From assembly GCA_910577215.1 (NCBI GenBank), contig CAJTMQ010000007.1, positions 751-37,563 of the forward strand: a stretch of DNA of 36,813 bases. Reading direction: 5' to 3'. Below the pieces are notes generated by a model. That model had not been told where the DNA came from. It was given only the letters and a program-made list of their open reading frames with translations, and searched no databases. Made by a program: the position numbers and the translations under genes. Positions 16,951-25,102 of the stretch are shown here, one piece after another; positions within the stretch are counted from its first letter, which is position 1, and every line of letters begins with the position of its first letter. Origin of the DNA: an uncultured Eubacterium sp. GTDB lineage: Bacteria; Bacillota; Clostridia; Oscillospirales; Acutalibacteraceae.

Positions 16951-19044
16951 ATGCCAAGAAAAGTATCTCTTGAAATGACAAGAAATATTGGTATTATGGC
17001 GCACATCGATGCTGGTAAAACAACAACTACCGAGCGTATCCTTTACTATACAGGTATTAACCATAAAATTGGTGAAACCCATGATGGTGCCGCTACTATG
17101 GACTGGATGGAGCAGGAGCAGGAAAGAGGTATTACAATTACTTCTGCTGCAACAACTTGTTTCTGGAAGGATCATAGAATCAATATCATTGATACACCTG
17201 GTCACGTTGACTTCACGGTAGAAGTTCAGCGTTCACTTCGTGTACTTGACGGTTCAGTTACCGTTCTTTGCGCAAAGGGCGGTGTTGAGCCACAGTCTGA
17301 AACCGTATGGCGTCAGGCTGATGATTATAAAGTACCTAGAATGATTTATGTTAATAAGATGGATATTATGGGTGCTGATTTTTACAATGTTCTTAACATG
17401 GTAAAAGAAAGATTTAAATGTAATGCAGTTCCGATTCAGCTTCCTATCGGTGCAGAGGATACCTTTAGAGGTATTGTTGACCTTATCAATATGGATGCTG
17501 AAATCTATTATGATGATTTGGGAAATGATGTTCGTCATGAGCCTATTCCCGAAGATATGATGGAGCTTGCTACAAAATACCATGAAGCTCTCATTGAAGC
17601 TGTTGCAGAACAGGATGAGGCTCTTATGGAAAAATACTTTGAGGGTGAAGAGCTTACTGTAGACGAAATCAAAAAGACTATCAGAAAAGCTACTTGTGAC
17701 AGTGCTATGGTTCCGATTACCTGCGGAACATCATACAGAAACAAGGGTGTTCAGCCTCTCCTTGATGCCATTGTTGATTATATGCCTGCTCCGACAGACG
17801 TTGAATCAATTAAAGGTGTTAATCCTGACACAGATGAAGAGGAAGCTCGTCATTCTTCAGATGAAGAGCCATTTGCAGCTCTTGCATTCAAGATTGCAAC
17901 AGACCCGTTTGTTGGTAAAATCTGCTTCTTCCGTGTATATTCAGGCACACTCAATGCAGGCACACAGGTTTACAACTCAGTTAAAGGCAACAGAGAAAGA
18001 CTTGGCCGTATTCTTCAGATGCATGCTAACCACAGAGAGGATATTGACACCGTTTATGCCGGTGATATTGCTGCTGCAGTTGGTTTGAAGAATACTACAA
18101 CAGGTGATACGCTTTGCGATGAAAATCATCCTGTTATTCTTGAATCCATGAACTTCCCTGAGCCTGTTATCCGTGTTGCTATTGAGCCAAAAACAAAGGC
18201 AGGTCAGGAAAAGATGGGTATTGCTCTTGCAAAGCTTGCAGAAGAAGACCCTACATTTAAGGCTTATACAGATGAAGAAACAGGCCAGACCATTATTGCC
18301 GGTATGGGTGAGCTTCATCTTGAAATTATCGTAGACCGTATGCTTCGTGAATTTAAGGTTGAAGCAAACGTTGGTGCTCCTCAGGTAGCTTATAAGGAAA
18401 CAATCCAGCAGGAATCAATGTCTGATACGAAGTTCAAGCGTCAGTCAGGTGGTTCTGGTCAGTACGGTCATGTTAAAATCCGTATGTCACCAAACCTTGA
18501 TGAAAACGGCATAGGCAAGGGTTATGAATTTGTTAACTCTGTTGTCGGCGGTGCTATTCCTAAGGAATACATTCCGGCTGTAGATGCAGGTATTCAGGGT
18601 GCTATGAAGAACGGTGTTCTTGCAGGCTATCAGATGGTAGATATTAAGGTTGAGCTTTATGATGGATCATACCATGAGGTTGACTCATCTGAAATGGCAT
18701 TCAAGATTGCCGGCTCTATGGCATTCAAGGATGCTGCTAAGAAAGCAAATCCTGCTATTCTTGAGCCTATGATGAAGGTTATCGTTATTGTTCCTGAAGA
18801 TTACATGGGCGATGTTATCGGTGATCTTAACTCACGCCGCGGTCAGATTCAGGGAATGGAAGACAGAACAGGTGCTAAGCAGATTAATGCTCGTGTTCCT
18901 CTTTCTGAAATGTTCGGTTATGTAAATGACCTTCGTTCAAAGACGCAGGGACGCGGACAGTATACAATGGAACCGGACGGCTACGAGCAGGTTCCGAAGT
19001 CAATTTCAGAGGGCATTATCTCTGAAAGAGCTAAAAAAGACTAA
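16951..19044 (+). CDS. fusA: Elongation factor G
   Basis: Translocation GTPase of the ribosome, 697 residues, normal length. The P-loop AHIDAGKT is at 17-24, switch I ERGITITSAAT near 58-68, DTPGHVDFTVEVQRSLRVLD gives G3 and NKMD gives G4. Domain IV contains the tip region SGGSGQYGHVKIRM, and domain V ends with the DLRSKTQGRGQYTMEPDGYE block. A strong AGGAGG precedes the ATG 27 bases after rpsG, so it is co-transcribed with the S12-S7 genes. A tuf gene follows after 99 bases that carry a separate promoter. Confidence 0.98.
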   Translation: MPRKVSLEMTRNIGIMAHIDAGKTTTTERILYYTGINHKIGETHDGAATMDWMEQEQERGITITSAATTCFWKDHRINIIDTPGHVDFTVEVQRSLRVLDGSVTVLCAKGGVEPQSETVWRQADDYKVPRMIYVNKMDIMGADFYNVLNMVKERFKCNAVPIQLPIGAEDTFRGIVDLINMDAEIYYDDLGNDVRHEPIPEDMMELATKYHEALIEAVAEQDEALMEKYFEGEELTVDEIKKTIRKATCDSAMVPITCGTSYRNKGVQPLLDAIVDYMPAPTDVESIKGVNPDTDEEEARHSSDEEPFAALAFKIATDPFVGKICFFRVYSGTLNAGTQVYNSVKGNRERLGRILQMHANHREDIDTVYAGDIAAAVGLKNTTTGDTLCDENHPVILESMNFPEPVIRVAIEPKTKAGQEKMGIALAKLAEEDPTFKAYTDEETGQTIIAGMGELHLEIIVDRMLREFKVEANVGAPQVAYKETIQQESMSDTKFKRQSGGSGQYGHVKIRMSPNLDENGIGKGYEFVNSVVGGAIPKEYIPAVDAGIQGAMKNGVLAGYQMVDIKVELYDGSYHEVDSSEMAFKIAGSMAFKDAAKKANPAILEPMMKVIVIVPEDYMGDVIGDLNSRRGQIQGMEDRTGAKQINARVPLSEMFGYVNDLRSKTQGRGQYTMEPDGYEQVPKSISEGIISERAKKD

Positions 19045-19069
19045 TTGTTTATAAAATTATTAAAAACAC

Positions 19070-19102
19070 TTGATATTTTATCATTGCTTTGTTAAAATAT
19101 CA
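19070..19102 (+). promoter_or_regulatory. tuf promoter overlapped by a perfect inverted repeat
   Basis: TTGATA (19070-19075) and TAAAAT (19093-19098) are 17 bases apart, each one base from consensus. A perfect 10-bp inverted repeat, TGATATTTTA (19071-19080) and TAAAATATCA (19093-19102), covers both boxes. It could be an operator, or a weak AT hairpin in the fusA-tuf read-through transcript; no T-run follows it. Confidence 0.55.
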
Positions 19103-19143
19103 TTGACAATTTTACTATTGTAATTTTAAGGAGGAAATCCCAA

Positions 19144-20340
19144 ATGGCAAAAGAAAAATTTAACCGATCAAAACCACATGTAAACATTGGTACAATCGGT
19201 CACGTAGACCACGGTAAAACAACTCTTACAGCTGCAATCACAAAGTATCTTGCAAACAAAGGCTATGCTAAGTTTGAAGATTATGCAGATATCGATAAGG
19301 CTCCTGAAGAGAGAGAGCGTGGTATCACAATCAACACAGCTCACGTTGAGTATGAAACAGATACTCGTCACTATGCACACGTTGACTGCCCAGGACATGC
19401 TGACTATATCAAGAACATGATCACCGGTGCTGCTCAGATGGACGGTGCTATCCTTGTTATCGCTTCAACTGATGGTCCTATGGCTCAGACAAAAGAGCAC
19501 CTTCTTCTTGCTCGTCAGGTTGGCGTACCTTACATTGTTGTATTCATGAACAAGGTTGATCAGGTAGACGACGAAGAGCTTCTTGAACTCGTTGAAATGG
19601 AAATTCGTGAAACTCTTGATGAGTATGAATTCCCGGGCGATGATACTCCAATCATCAAGGGTTCAGCTCTTAAGGCTCTTGAAGCTGCTTCAAATGATGA
19701 TCCTGCTTGTGCTTGCATTCAGGAACTCATGGATGCTGTTGACAGCTATATCCCAACTCCGGACCGTAAGGCAGACCTTCCTTTCCTTATGCCTGTTGAG
19801 GACGTATTCACAATCACTGGTCGTGGTACTGTTGCAACTGGTAGAGTAGAGCGTGGTCAGCTTAACATGGGTGAAGAAGTTGAAATCGTTGGTCTTAAGG
19901 ACGAAATCGATAAGACTGTTTGCACAGGTATCGAAATGTTCCGTAAGCTTCTTGATTATGCAGAGGCTGGTGACAACATCGGTTGTCTTCTTCGTGGTGT
20001 TCAGAGATCAGACATTGAGCGTGGTCAGGTTCTTGCTAAGCCGGGCTCAATCAACCCTCACACAAAATTCGCTGGTCAGGTTTACGTTTTAAGCAAGGAT
20101 GAAGGCGGTCGTCATACTCCTTTCTTCAACAACTATCGTCCTCAGTTCTATTTCAGAACAACAGACGTTACCGGTGTTATCTCTCTTCCGGAAGGCACAG
20201 AGATGTGTATGCCTGGTGATAACGTTGTTATGAACGTAGAGCTCATCACTCCTATCGCTATCGAAGAAGGTCTTCGTTTCGCTATTCGTGAAGGCGGTAG
20301 AACAGTAGGTTCAGGCGTTGTTACAGCTATCAACGAGTAA
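19144..20340 (+). CDS. tuf: Elongation factor Tu
   Basis: GTPase that carries aminoacyl-tRNA to the ribosome, 398 residues. GHVDHGKT (19-26) is the P-loop, ERGITINTAHVEYET is switch I, DCPGHADYIKNMITGAAQMD carries G3, NKVDQ is G4 and GSALKALEA is G5. Domains 2 and 3 are complete (VEDVFTITGRGTVATGRVER; HTPFFNNYRPQFYFRTTDVT). AGGAGG precedes the ATG. It has its own promoter but may also be read through from fusA. A strong terminator closes the block, and the S10 operon usually found downstream is absent here. Confidence 0.98.
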   Translation: MAKEKFNRSKPHVNIGTIGHVDHGKTTLTAAITKYLANKGYAKFEDYADIDKAPEERERGITINTAHVEYETDTRHYAHVDCPGHADYIKNMITGAAQMDGAILVIASTDGPMAQTKEHLLLARQVGVPYIVVFMNKVDQVDDEELLELVEMEIRETLDEYEFPGDDTPIIKGSALKALEAASNDDPACACIQELMDAVDSYIPTPDRKADLPFLMPVEDVFTITGRGTVATGRVERGQLNMGEEVEIVGLKDEIDKTVCTGIEMFRKLLDYAEAGDNIGCLLRGVQRSDIERGQVLAKPGSINPHTKFAGQVYVLSKDEGGRHTPFFNNYRPQFYFRTTDVTGVISLPEGTEMCMPGDNVVMNVELITPIAIEEGLRFAIREGGRTVGSGVVTAINE

Positions 20341-20361
20341 TCTCTGATTTACAAATAATTA

Positions 20362-20389
20362 AGAGCAGTCGAACGACTGCTCTTTTTTT
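20362..20389 (+). terminator. Intrinsic terminator after tuf
   Basis: AGAGCAGTCG (20362-20371) pairs with CGACTGCTCT (20374-20383), followed by a run of seven T ending at 20389. Confidence 0.93.
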
Positions 20390-20457
20390 GTACAGTATTT
20401 AAAGCACTTTACTGTCAAAATATGCATTTTTTATGCGAAAACAGGCAAGTGTTCACA

Positions 20458-20486
20458 TTGACTCTGATTATTTTCATAATTATAAT
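20458..20486 (+). promoter_or_regulatory. Promoter of the LRR/FN3 exported protein gene
   Basis: TTGACT (20458-20463), a 17-base spacer and a perfect TATAAT (20481-20486). Transcription should start near 20493, 45 bases before the start codon. Confidence 0.75.
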
Positions 20487-20537
20487 TGTATATATAAACT
20501 AAAAATCATTTGCACGGGATATATGTGAGGAGGATTT

Positions 20538-22439
20538 ATGAAAAGAGTTGTCAGCTTAACTATTTCAATCGCTATGCTTTTAAGTATAGCAACCGGTTTG
20601 AATTTAACTGCTTTTGCTGCTGTGAACAGCAATTTTGAATATTCACTTTATGATGAAAGTTCTGTTGAAATTACTGCTTATAAGGGAAATGAAAGGAATC
20701 TTATTATTCCAAGTGAAATAGACGGATATACAGTTAAAAGTATTGGTGATTGTGCGTTTGAAGGCTCCACCGGCTTAAATAGCTTAACCATACCATCAAG
20801 TGTTGAATTTATAAATTGGTATGCATTTGATAACTGCTCTGGTTTGAGGACGCTTGTGATTTCCGAAGGTGTTAAAGAAATATGCCGGGGTGCGTTTAAT
20901 GGTTGCAGCAGTTTAACAAATGTGATTATACCGAATAGTGTAACGCTTATTGATATTGGTGCATTTGCAGATTGTTCAGCACTGACGCGTGTAAATATTC
21001 CGCAGAACGTGGAAATAATCGGTACATATGCCTTTCAGAATTGCAGCAGTCTTTCAGCTATTACTGTTGATAAAAATAATGAATATTATGACAGCAGAAA
21101 TAATTGCAATGCAGTTATAGAAACTGACAGCGATGTTTTAATTCTTGGTTGTAAAAATACAAACATTCCGAATACTGTTTCGCAAATAGGAGAGGGTGCA
21201 TTTGATGGATGCACACAGCTTGAAAGTATTACAATTCCGGATAATGTTACAGCCATAGGTGATTATGCTTTTGAAGGCTGTACCGGCTTAACAAGTGCAG
21301 CAATATCTGAAAATGCAGAAAGAATAGGTACTGGTGCATTTGATTGGTGTACGGGATTAGTTGGTATAACAGTGCCTATAAGTGTTGAATTCATTGGCTC
21401 ATCGGCCTTTGACCACTGTAACAGCTTAGAATATATAGCTTTTTTAAATGAGGATTGTTATATTGATTATGACGAATACACGATAAATAAAAGCACTTAT
21501 ATATTTGGTTATAAAAATTCATCTGCACAAGATTATGCTGAGGATTATGGCAGAACATTTTTACCGCTTGAGGAAGCTATTCCTGCAGCAAATATGCCTG
21601 CAGTTAAAAATGTTAGGGTTTCTGATATATCCTTGATAAAAGCAACCTTAACATTTGACGCTGTAAGCGATGCAGATGGTTATGAAATTCAATACTTATC
21701 CAATGGTGTATGGCGAAAGATTGATGAAATTACAAGTACCTCAAGAAGTTTCAGCAGTCTTACCTACAACAGTGAATACACTATGAGAGTTCGCGCTTAT
21801 AAAGTGATTGAAGGGGTAAACATTTACTCTGTTAATTGGTCGGATAATGTGCATTTCAGAACGTTAAACAATTTAACCTCTGAATTGAAGGCTGTAACAA
21901 ATATAAATTATTTAAATATATCATCAATAGGTGCAACGTTGACCTTTGATAAGGTTGACGGTGCAGATGGCTATCAGCTTCAGTATATAAGCAATGGTGC
22001 TTGGAAGAACTTTGGAGAAATAACAACAAATTCAAGAGTATTCAGCAGCCTTGCACCCGATACGGAATATACGTTCAGAGTTCGTGCATATATGGTAGTT
22101 GACGGGATAAATGTATATTCTGCCAATTGGTCTGCCGCTGTAAGCTTTGCAACCAAGCCGGATTTACCTGCGGTTGAGAGTATACGCTTTAGCAATATTA
22201 CATCAAACGGATTAACTATCGTATTTGACAGTGTTGCAGGTGCAGCCGGTTATGAAATTCAGTATTTGAGGTCGGATGGATGGGTGAAAATGGGAAATGT
22301 AACAACAAATTCAAGAACCTTTACTTCGCTTGAATCCGGAAGAACATATAGTTTTCGTATTCGTGCTTATCAGATAATTAATGGTAATATTGTTTATTCC
22401 TCTAACTTCTCTGAGGTTTACTCCTGCACTACTCTGTAA
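20538..22439 (+). CDS. Exported leucine-rich-repeat (LRR_5/BspA type) protein with three FN3 domains
   Basis: Secreted protein of 633 residues, probably acting in adhesion or surface binding; the ligand is unknown. Residues 1-27 are a signal peptide (hydrophobic core, then LTAFA). About 55-345 are BspA-like LRR_5 repeats of roughly 23 residues with the pattern I..GAF.GC..L..I.IP.SV, for example AFDGCTQLESITIPDNVTAI near 221-240. The array ends with the cap GYKNSSAQDYAEDYG common to such proteins. Three fibronectin type III domains follow (about 353-446, 448-543 and 545-633), each with the GY.(I/L)QY...G.W....E motif. There is no LPxTG or other anchor. GAGGAGG precedes the ATG. The FN3 modules closely resemble those of the next gene. 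Confidence 0.88.
   Translation: MKRVVSLTISIAMLLSIATGLNLTAFAAVNSNFEYSLYDESSVEITAYKGNERNLIIPSEIDGYTVKSIGDCAFEGSTGLNSLTIPSSVEFINWYAFDNCSGLRTLVISEGVKEICRGAFNGCSSLTNVIIPNSVTLIDIGAFADCSALTRVNIPQNVEIIGTYAFQNCSSLSAITVDKNNEYYDSRNNCNAVIETDSDVLILGCKNTNIPNTVSQIGEGAFDGCTQLESITIPDNVTAIGDYAFEGCTGLTSAAISENAERIGTGAFDWCTGLVGITVPISVEFIGSSAFDHCNSLEYIAFLNEDCYIDYDEYTINKSTYIFGYKNSSAQDYAEDYGRTFLPLEEAIPAANMPAVKNVRVSDISLIKATLTFDAVSDADGYEIQYLSNGVWRKIDEITSTSRSFSSLTYNSEYTMRVRAYKVIEGVNIYSVNWSDNVHFRTLNNLTSELKAVTNINYLNISSIGATLTFDKVDGADGYQLQYISNGAWKNFGEITTNSRVFSSLAPDTEYTFRVRAYMVVDGINVYSANWSAAVSFATKPDLPAVESIRFSNITSNGLTIVFDSVAGAAGYEIQYLRSDGWVKMGNVTTNSRTFTSLESGRTYSFRIRAYQIINGNIVYSSNFSEVYSCTTL
21988..22055 (+). repeat. 68-bp segment identical to part of the downstream FN3 gene
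   Basis: This stretch of the second FN3 domain matches 24485-24552 base for base, while the sequence on either side diverges. It is consistent with recent exchange or conversion between the two adjacent genes. Confidence 0.9.
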
Positions 22440-22477
22440 ATTGGTAAATAATGAGGCTATATGAAAATTATAGACGG

Positions 22478-22506
22478 TTGACACTTTATGTAAAACAAGA
22501 TAAAAT
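22478..22506 (+). promoter_or_regulatory. Promoter of the glucosaminidase/FN3 gene
   Basis: TTGACA (22478-22483), a 17-base spacer and TAAAAT (22501-22506). No terminator separates it from the preceding gene, so read-through is also possible. Confidence 0.7.
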
Positions 22507-22542
22507 AAAGTCATATCTTATAACATAAATGGAGAAAGTGTA

Positions 22543-24945
22543 ATGAAAAAACGTATAATCAGTTTATTTCTTTCAATATTAATAGCAGTGTTAATATTGC
22601 CGCCGGCTTCATTTTCTGCTCAAGCGGCAGATTATGCATCACAGTTAAGAGGTCAGGGCTTTCCGGAATCTTATATTCCGCATTTGGTTGCTCTTCATAA
22701 TAAATATCCGAACTGGAGCTTTGAACCGCTGTTTACCGGTGAAAGCTGGAGTACAGCTGTTTCAAAGGAAAGAACATCTCATTCTCAGCAGAAGATTGAG
22801 AAGAATACAATCAATGACGGTAAGGGTTATTACTGCAACTGTTCATCGTGTTTTAAAAACGGAAGCTATGTAGTGCAGGAAAATCCGAATTGGGTATCCG
22901 CTTCACAAAGTGCCGTTGAGTATTATATGGATCCAAGAAACTTTCTTAATGAAAAATATATTTTCCAGTTTGAAACGAATTTTTATAATTCATCACATTC
23001 ACAGGAGGGTGTGGAAGCAATCCTTGCAGGCACCTGGATGCACAACGCAAATATTACATACCAGAATGCACAGGGGCAGACTGTAACATATTCACCTGCA
23101 ACAAAGTATTCGGCGGCCATTATGGCAGCAGCAAAAAACAGCGGACTTTCTGCATATTATCTTGCATCAAAAATTGTGCAGGAGGTTGGCGGAAAAACCA
23201 ATTCAGCAGGCGGTGCAAGCGGAACAAACGCGAATTACCCGGGAATTTATAATTATTACAATATAGGAGCTTATACAGGAGCGGAAGATGGTTTACGCTG
23301 GGCTTCTTCAGGTTCAGGATATACAACAAATGTAAATGCCAATATGAGAAGTGCTTCAACAACTTCAAGCAGCATTGTTGTTAATGTTCCGATGGGAACA
23401 GCGGTTATATATAATTTCAAAACAGATAAACAGTCTGATGATTATGTATGGTATAATGTTACTGCAACCGTGGGCGGTACGTCTTATACAGGTTATATCC
23501 GCTCTGATTTAATTAATTACAGTTCACAGGACAAATATAACAGACCATGGACCAATCCGTATCTTTCAATTTATAACGGTGCACTTTACATAAAAAATAA
23601 TTTCGGTACACAGTATACAGGCTATCTGCAGAAATTTAATGTGAATCCTGCATCTGGTTCAAATATGCACGGTCATGAGTATATGACAAGCGTTTACGCC
23701 GCTGCAAATGAAGCGGTAAAAACATATAATGCATATTACAATGAAGGTACTCTTGCACAGGGAAAAACCTTTTCAATTCCTGTTTTTATAGATATGCCGG
23801 GCAATCTTCCCGCAGTTCAGAATTTAAAGGCAACGAATATAACAAAGTCCGGAGCAACGCTTACCTTCGATAAGGTAACAGGTGCAGCAGGCTATGAATT
23901 GCAGTATGTAAGCAATGGTGCTTGGAAAAGCTTTGGAGAAATAACAGCAAATTCAAGAGTGTTCAGCAGCCTTGCAAGCGGAACAAGCTACACCTTCAGA
24001 GTAAGAGCGTATTCAGTTGTAAACGGACAGAAAGTATATTCAGATAACTGGTCATCCTCAGTAACCTTTACAACATTGGCAGATGCAGAAAATATACCTG
24101 CAATTCAGAATTTAAAGGCAACGAATATAACAAAGTCCGGAGCAACGCTTACCTTCGATAAGGTAACAGGTGCAGCAGGCTATGAATTGCAGTATGTAAG
24201 CAATGGTGCTTGGAAAAGCTTTGGAGAAATAACAGCAAATTCAAGAGTGTTCAGCAGCCTTGCAAGCGGAACAAGCTACACCTTCAGAGTAAGAGCATAT
24301 ATTGTTGTAAACGGACAGAAAGTATCTTCAAATAACTGGTCATCTACGATAACCTTTAAGACATTGGTTGATGCTGTTAATCTTCCTGCAGTTTCACAGA
24401 TAAAATATACAAATATAACAGAAACGGGAGCAACGCTTACATTTGACAAGGTTAGCGGAGCAGACGGCTATCAGCTTCAGTATGTAAGCAATGGTGCTTG
24501 GAAGAACTTTGGAGAAATAACAACAAATTCAAGAGTATTCAGCAGCCTTGCAAGCGGAACAAGCTACACCTTCAGAGTAAGGGCGTATGCTGTTGTAAAT
24601 GGTCAGAAGATTTATTCAAATAATTGGTCAGGTGCATACAGCTTTACCACATTAAACCCAACAAATCTTTCAGCACCTGCAAATTTCAAGGCATCAAATG
24701 TAACAAAAGCAGGAGCAACGCTTACATTTGACAAGGTTAGCGGAGCAGACGGCTATGAATTGCAGTATATCAGCAACGGAGCATGGAAAAGATTCGGAGA
24801 TATTACAGCAAATACAAGAGTGTTCAGCAGCCTTGCGAGCGGAACAAGCTATACCTTCAGAGTAAGGGCATATGCAGTTGTTAACGGTCAGAAGATTTAT
24901 TCGGATAATTGGTCTTCTCCGATAAGCTTTACTACTCTTAAATAA
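22543..24945 (+). CDS. Exported N-acetylglucosaminidase (GH73/LytD-like) with SH3 insert and four FN3 domains
   Basis: Predicted peptidoglycan hydrolase of 800 residues that cuts the glycan strand during wall turnover or separation. A signal peptide covers 1-28 (ending AQA). The N-terminal block GFPESYIPHLVALHNKYPNW and the YYMDPRNFL stretch are typical of clostridial LytD-like enzymes. The likely catalytic glutamate is E214 in ASKIVQEVGG. An SH3-like segment (about 262-325, NANMRSAS ... GYIRSDLI) is inserted before the final part of the enzyme domain (around NRPWTNPYLSIYNGALYI). Four FN3 modules occupy about 421-800; the first two are nearly identical. A C-x-C-x2-C cluster (C98, C100, C103) is unusual in an exported protein. 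No sortase or choline-binding anchor is seen, so FN3 domains may give the attachment. Confidence 0.88.
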   Translation: MKKRIISLFLSILIAVLILPPASFSAQAADYASQLRGQGFPESYIPHLVALHNKYPNWSFEPLFTGESWSTAVSKERTSHSQQKIEKNTINDGKGYYCNCSSCFKNGSYVVQENPNWVSASQSAVEYYMDPRNFLNEKYIFQFETNFYNSSHSQEGVEAILAGTWMHNANITYQNAQGQTVTYSPATKYSAAIMAAAKNSGLSAYYLASKIVQEVGGKTNSAGGASGTNANYPGIYNYYNIGAYTGAEDGLRWASSGSGYTTNVNANMRSASTTSSSIVVNVPMGTAVIYNFKTDKQSDDYVWYNVTATVGGTSYTGYIRSDLINYSSQDKYNRPWTNPYLSIYNGALYIKNNFGTQYTGYLQKFNVNPASGSNMHGHEYMTSVYAAANEAVKTYNAYYNEGTLAQGKTFSIPVFIDMPGNLPAVQNLKATNITKSGATLTFDKVTGAAGYELQYVSNGAWKSFGEITANSRVFSSLASGTSYTFRVRAYSVVNGQKVYSDNWSSSVTFTTLADAENIPAIQNLKATNITKSGATLTFDKVTGAAGYELQYVSNGAWKSFGEITANSRVFSSLASGTSYTFRVRAYIVVNGQKVSSNNWSSTITFKTLVDAVNLPAVSQIKYTNITETGATLTFDKVSGADGYQLQYVSNGAWKNFGEITTNSRVFSSLASGTSYTFRVRAYAVVNGQKIYSNNWSGAYSFTTLNPTNLSAPANFKASNVTKAGATLTFDKVSGADGYELQYISNGAWKRFGDITANTRVFSSLASGTSYTFRVRAYAVVNGQKIYSDNWSSPISFTTLK
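23816..24008 (+). repeat. 193-bp perfect direct repeat, copy 1 (FN3 module 1)
   Basis: Identical base for base to 24104-24296, with an offset of 288 bases (96 codons, one FN3 module plus linker). This points to a very recent duplication or conversion inside the gene. Confidence 0.92.
24104..24296 (+). repeat. 193-bp perfect direct repeat, copy 2 (FN3 module 2)
   Basis: Second copy of the repeat at 23816-24008. The two copies diverge immediately after it, in the last strand of the module. Confidence 0.92.
24485..24552 (+). repeat. 68-bp segment shared with the upstream LRR/FN3 gene
   Basis: Identical to 21988-22055. It lies in the third FN3 module of this protein, whose closest relative over this stretch is therefore a module of the neighbouring gene. 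Confidence 0.9.
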
Positions 24946-24984
24946 GTAAATAGGAATGATTCATTAGATTTTGAGTGAATTTTC

Positions 24985-25018
24985 GGCATTCTGCATCAAA
25001 GTGCAGAGTGCCTTTTTT
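24985..25018 (+). terminator. Intrinsic terminator after the glucosaminidase gene
   Basis: GGCATTCTGCA (24985-24995) pairs with TGCAGAGTGCC (25002-25012), 11 pairs with one wobble, followed by six T. Confidence 0.9.
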
Positions 25019-25046
25019 ACATAATTGTAAAGAAAAATCTTTTTTG

Positions 25047-25075
25047 TTGCCGTTATTATTATAATTTGATATAAT
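25047..25075 (+). promoter_or_regulatory. Promoter of the recD2-mreB-ECF unit
   Basis: TTGCCG (25047-25052), a 17-base spacer and a perfect TATAAT (25070-25075). The predicted leader is only about 20 bases. Confidence 0.65.
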
Positions 25076-25102
25076 ATAAGCCTAAATATTTTAGGTGGTT
25101 TT

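Noticed and set aside
20390..20457. Inverted repeat ACAGTA/TACTGT (20392-20415) as a regulatory site
   Set aside because: Only six pairs in AT-rich DNA between a terminator and a promoter; too weak to call.
23816..24945. CRISPR-like array from the regular 288-base repeats
   Set aside because: The repeats are in-frame coding FN3 modules without unique spacers.
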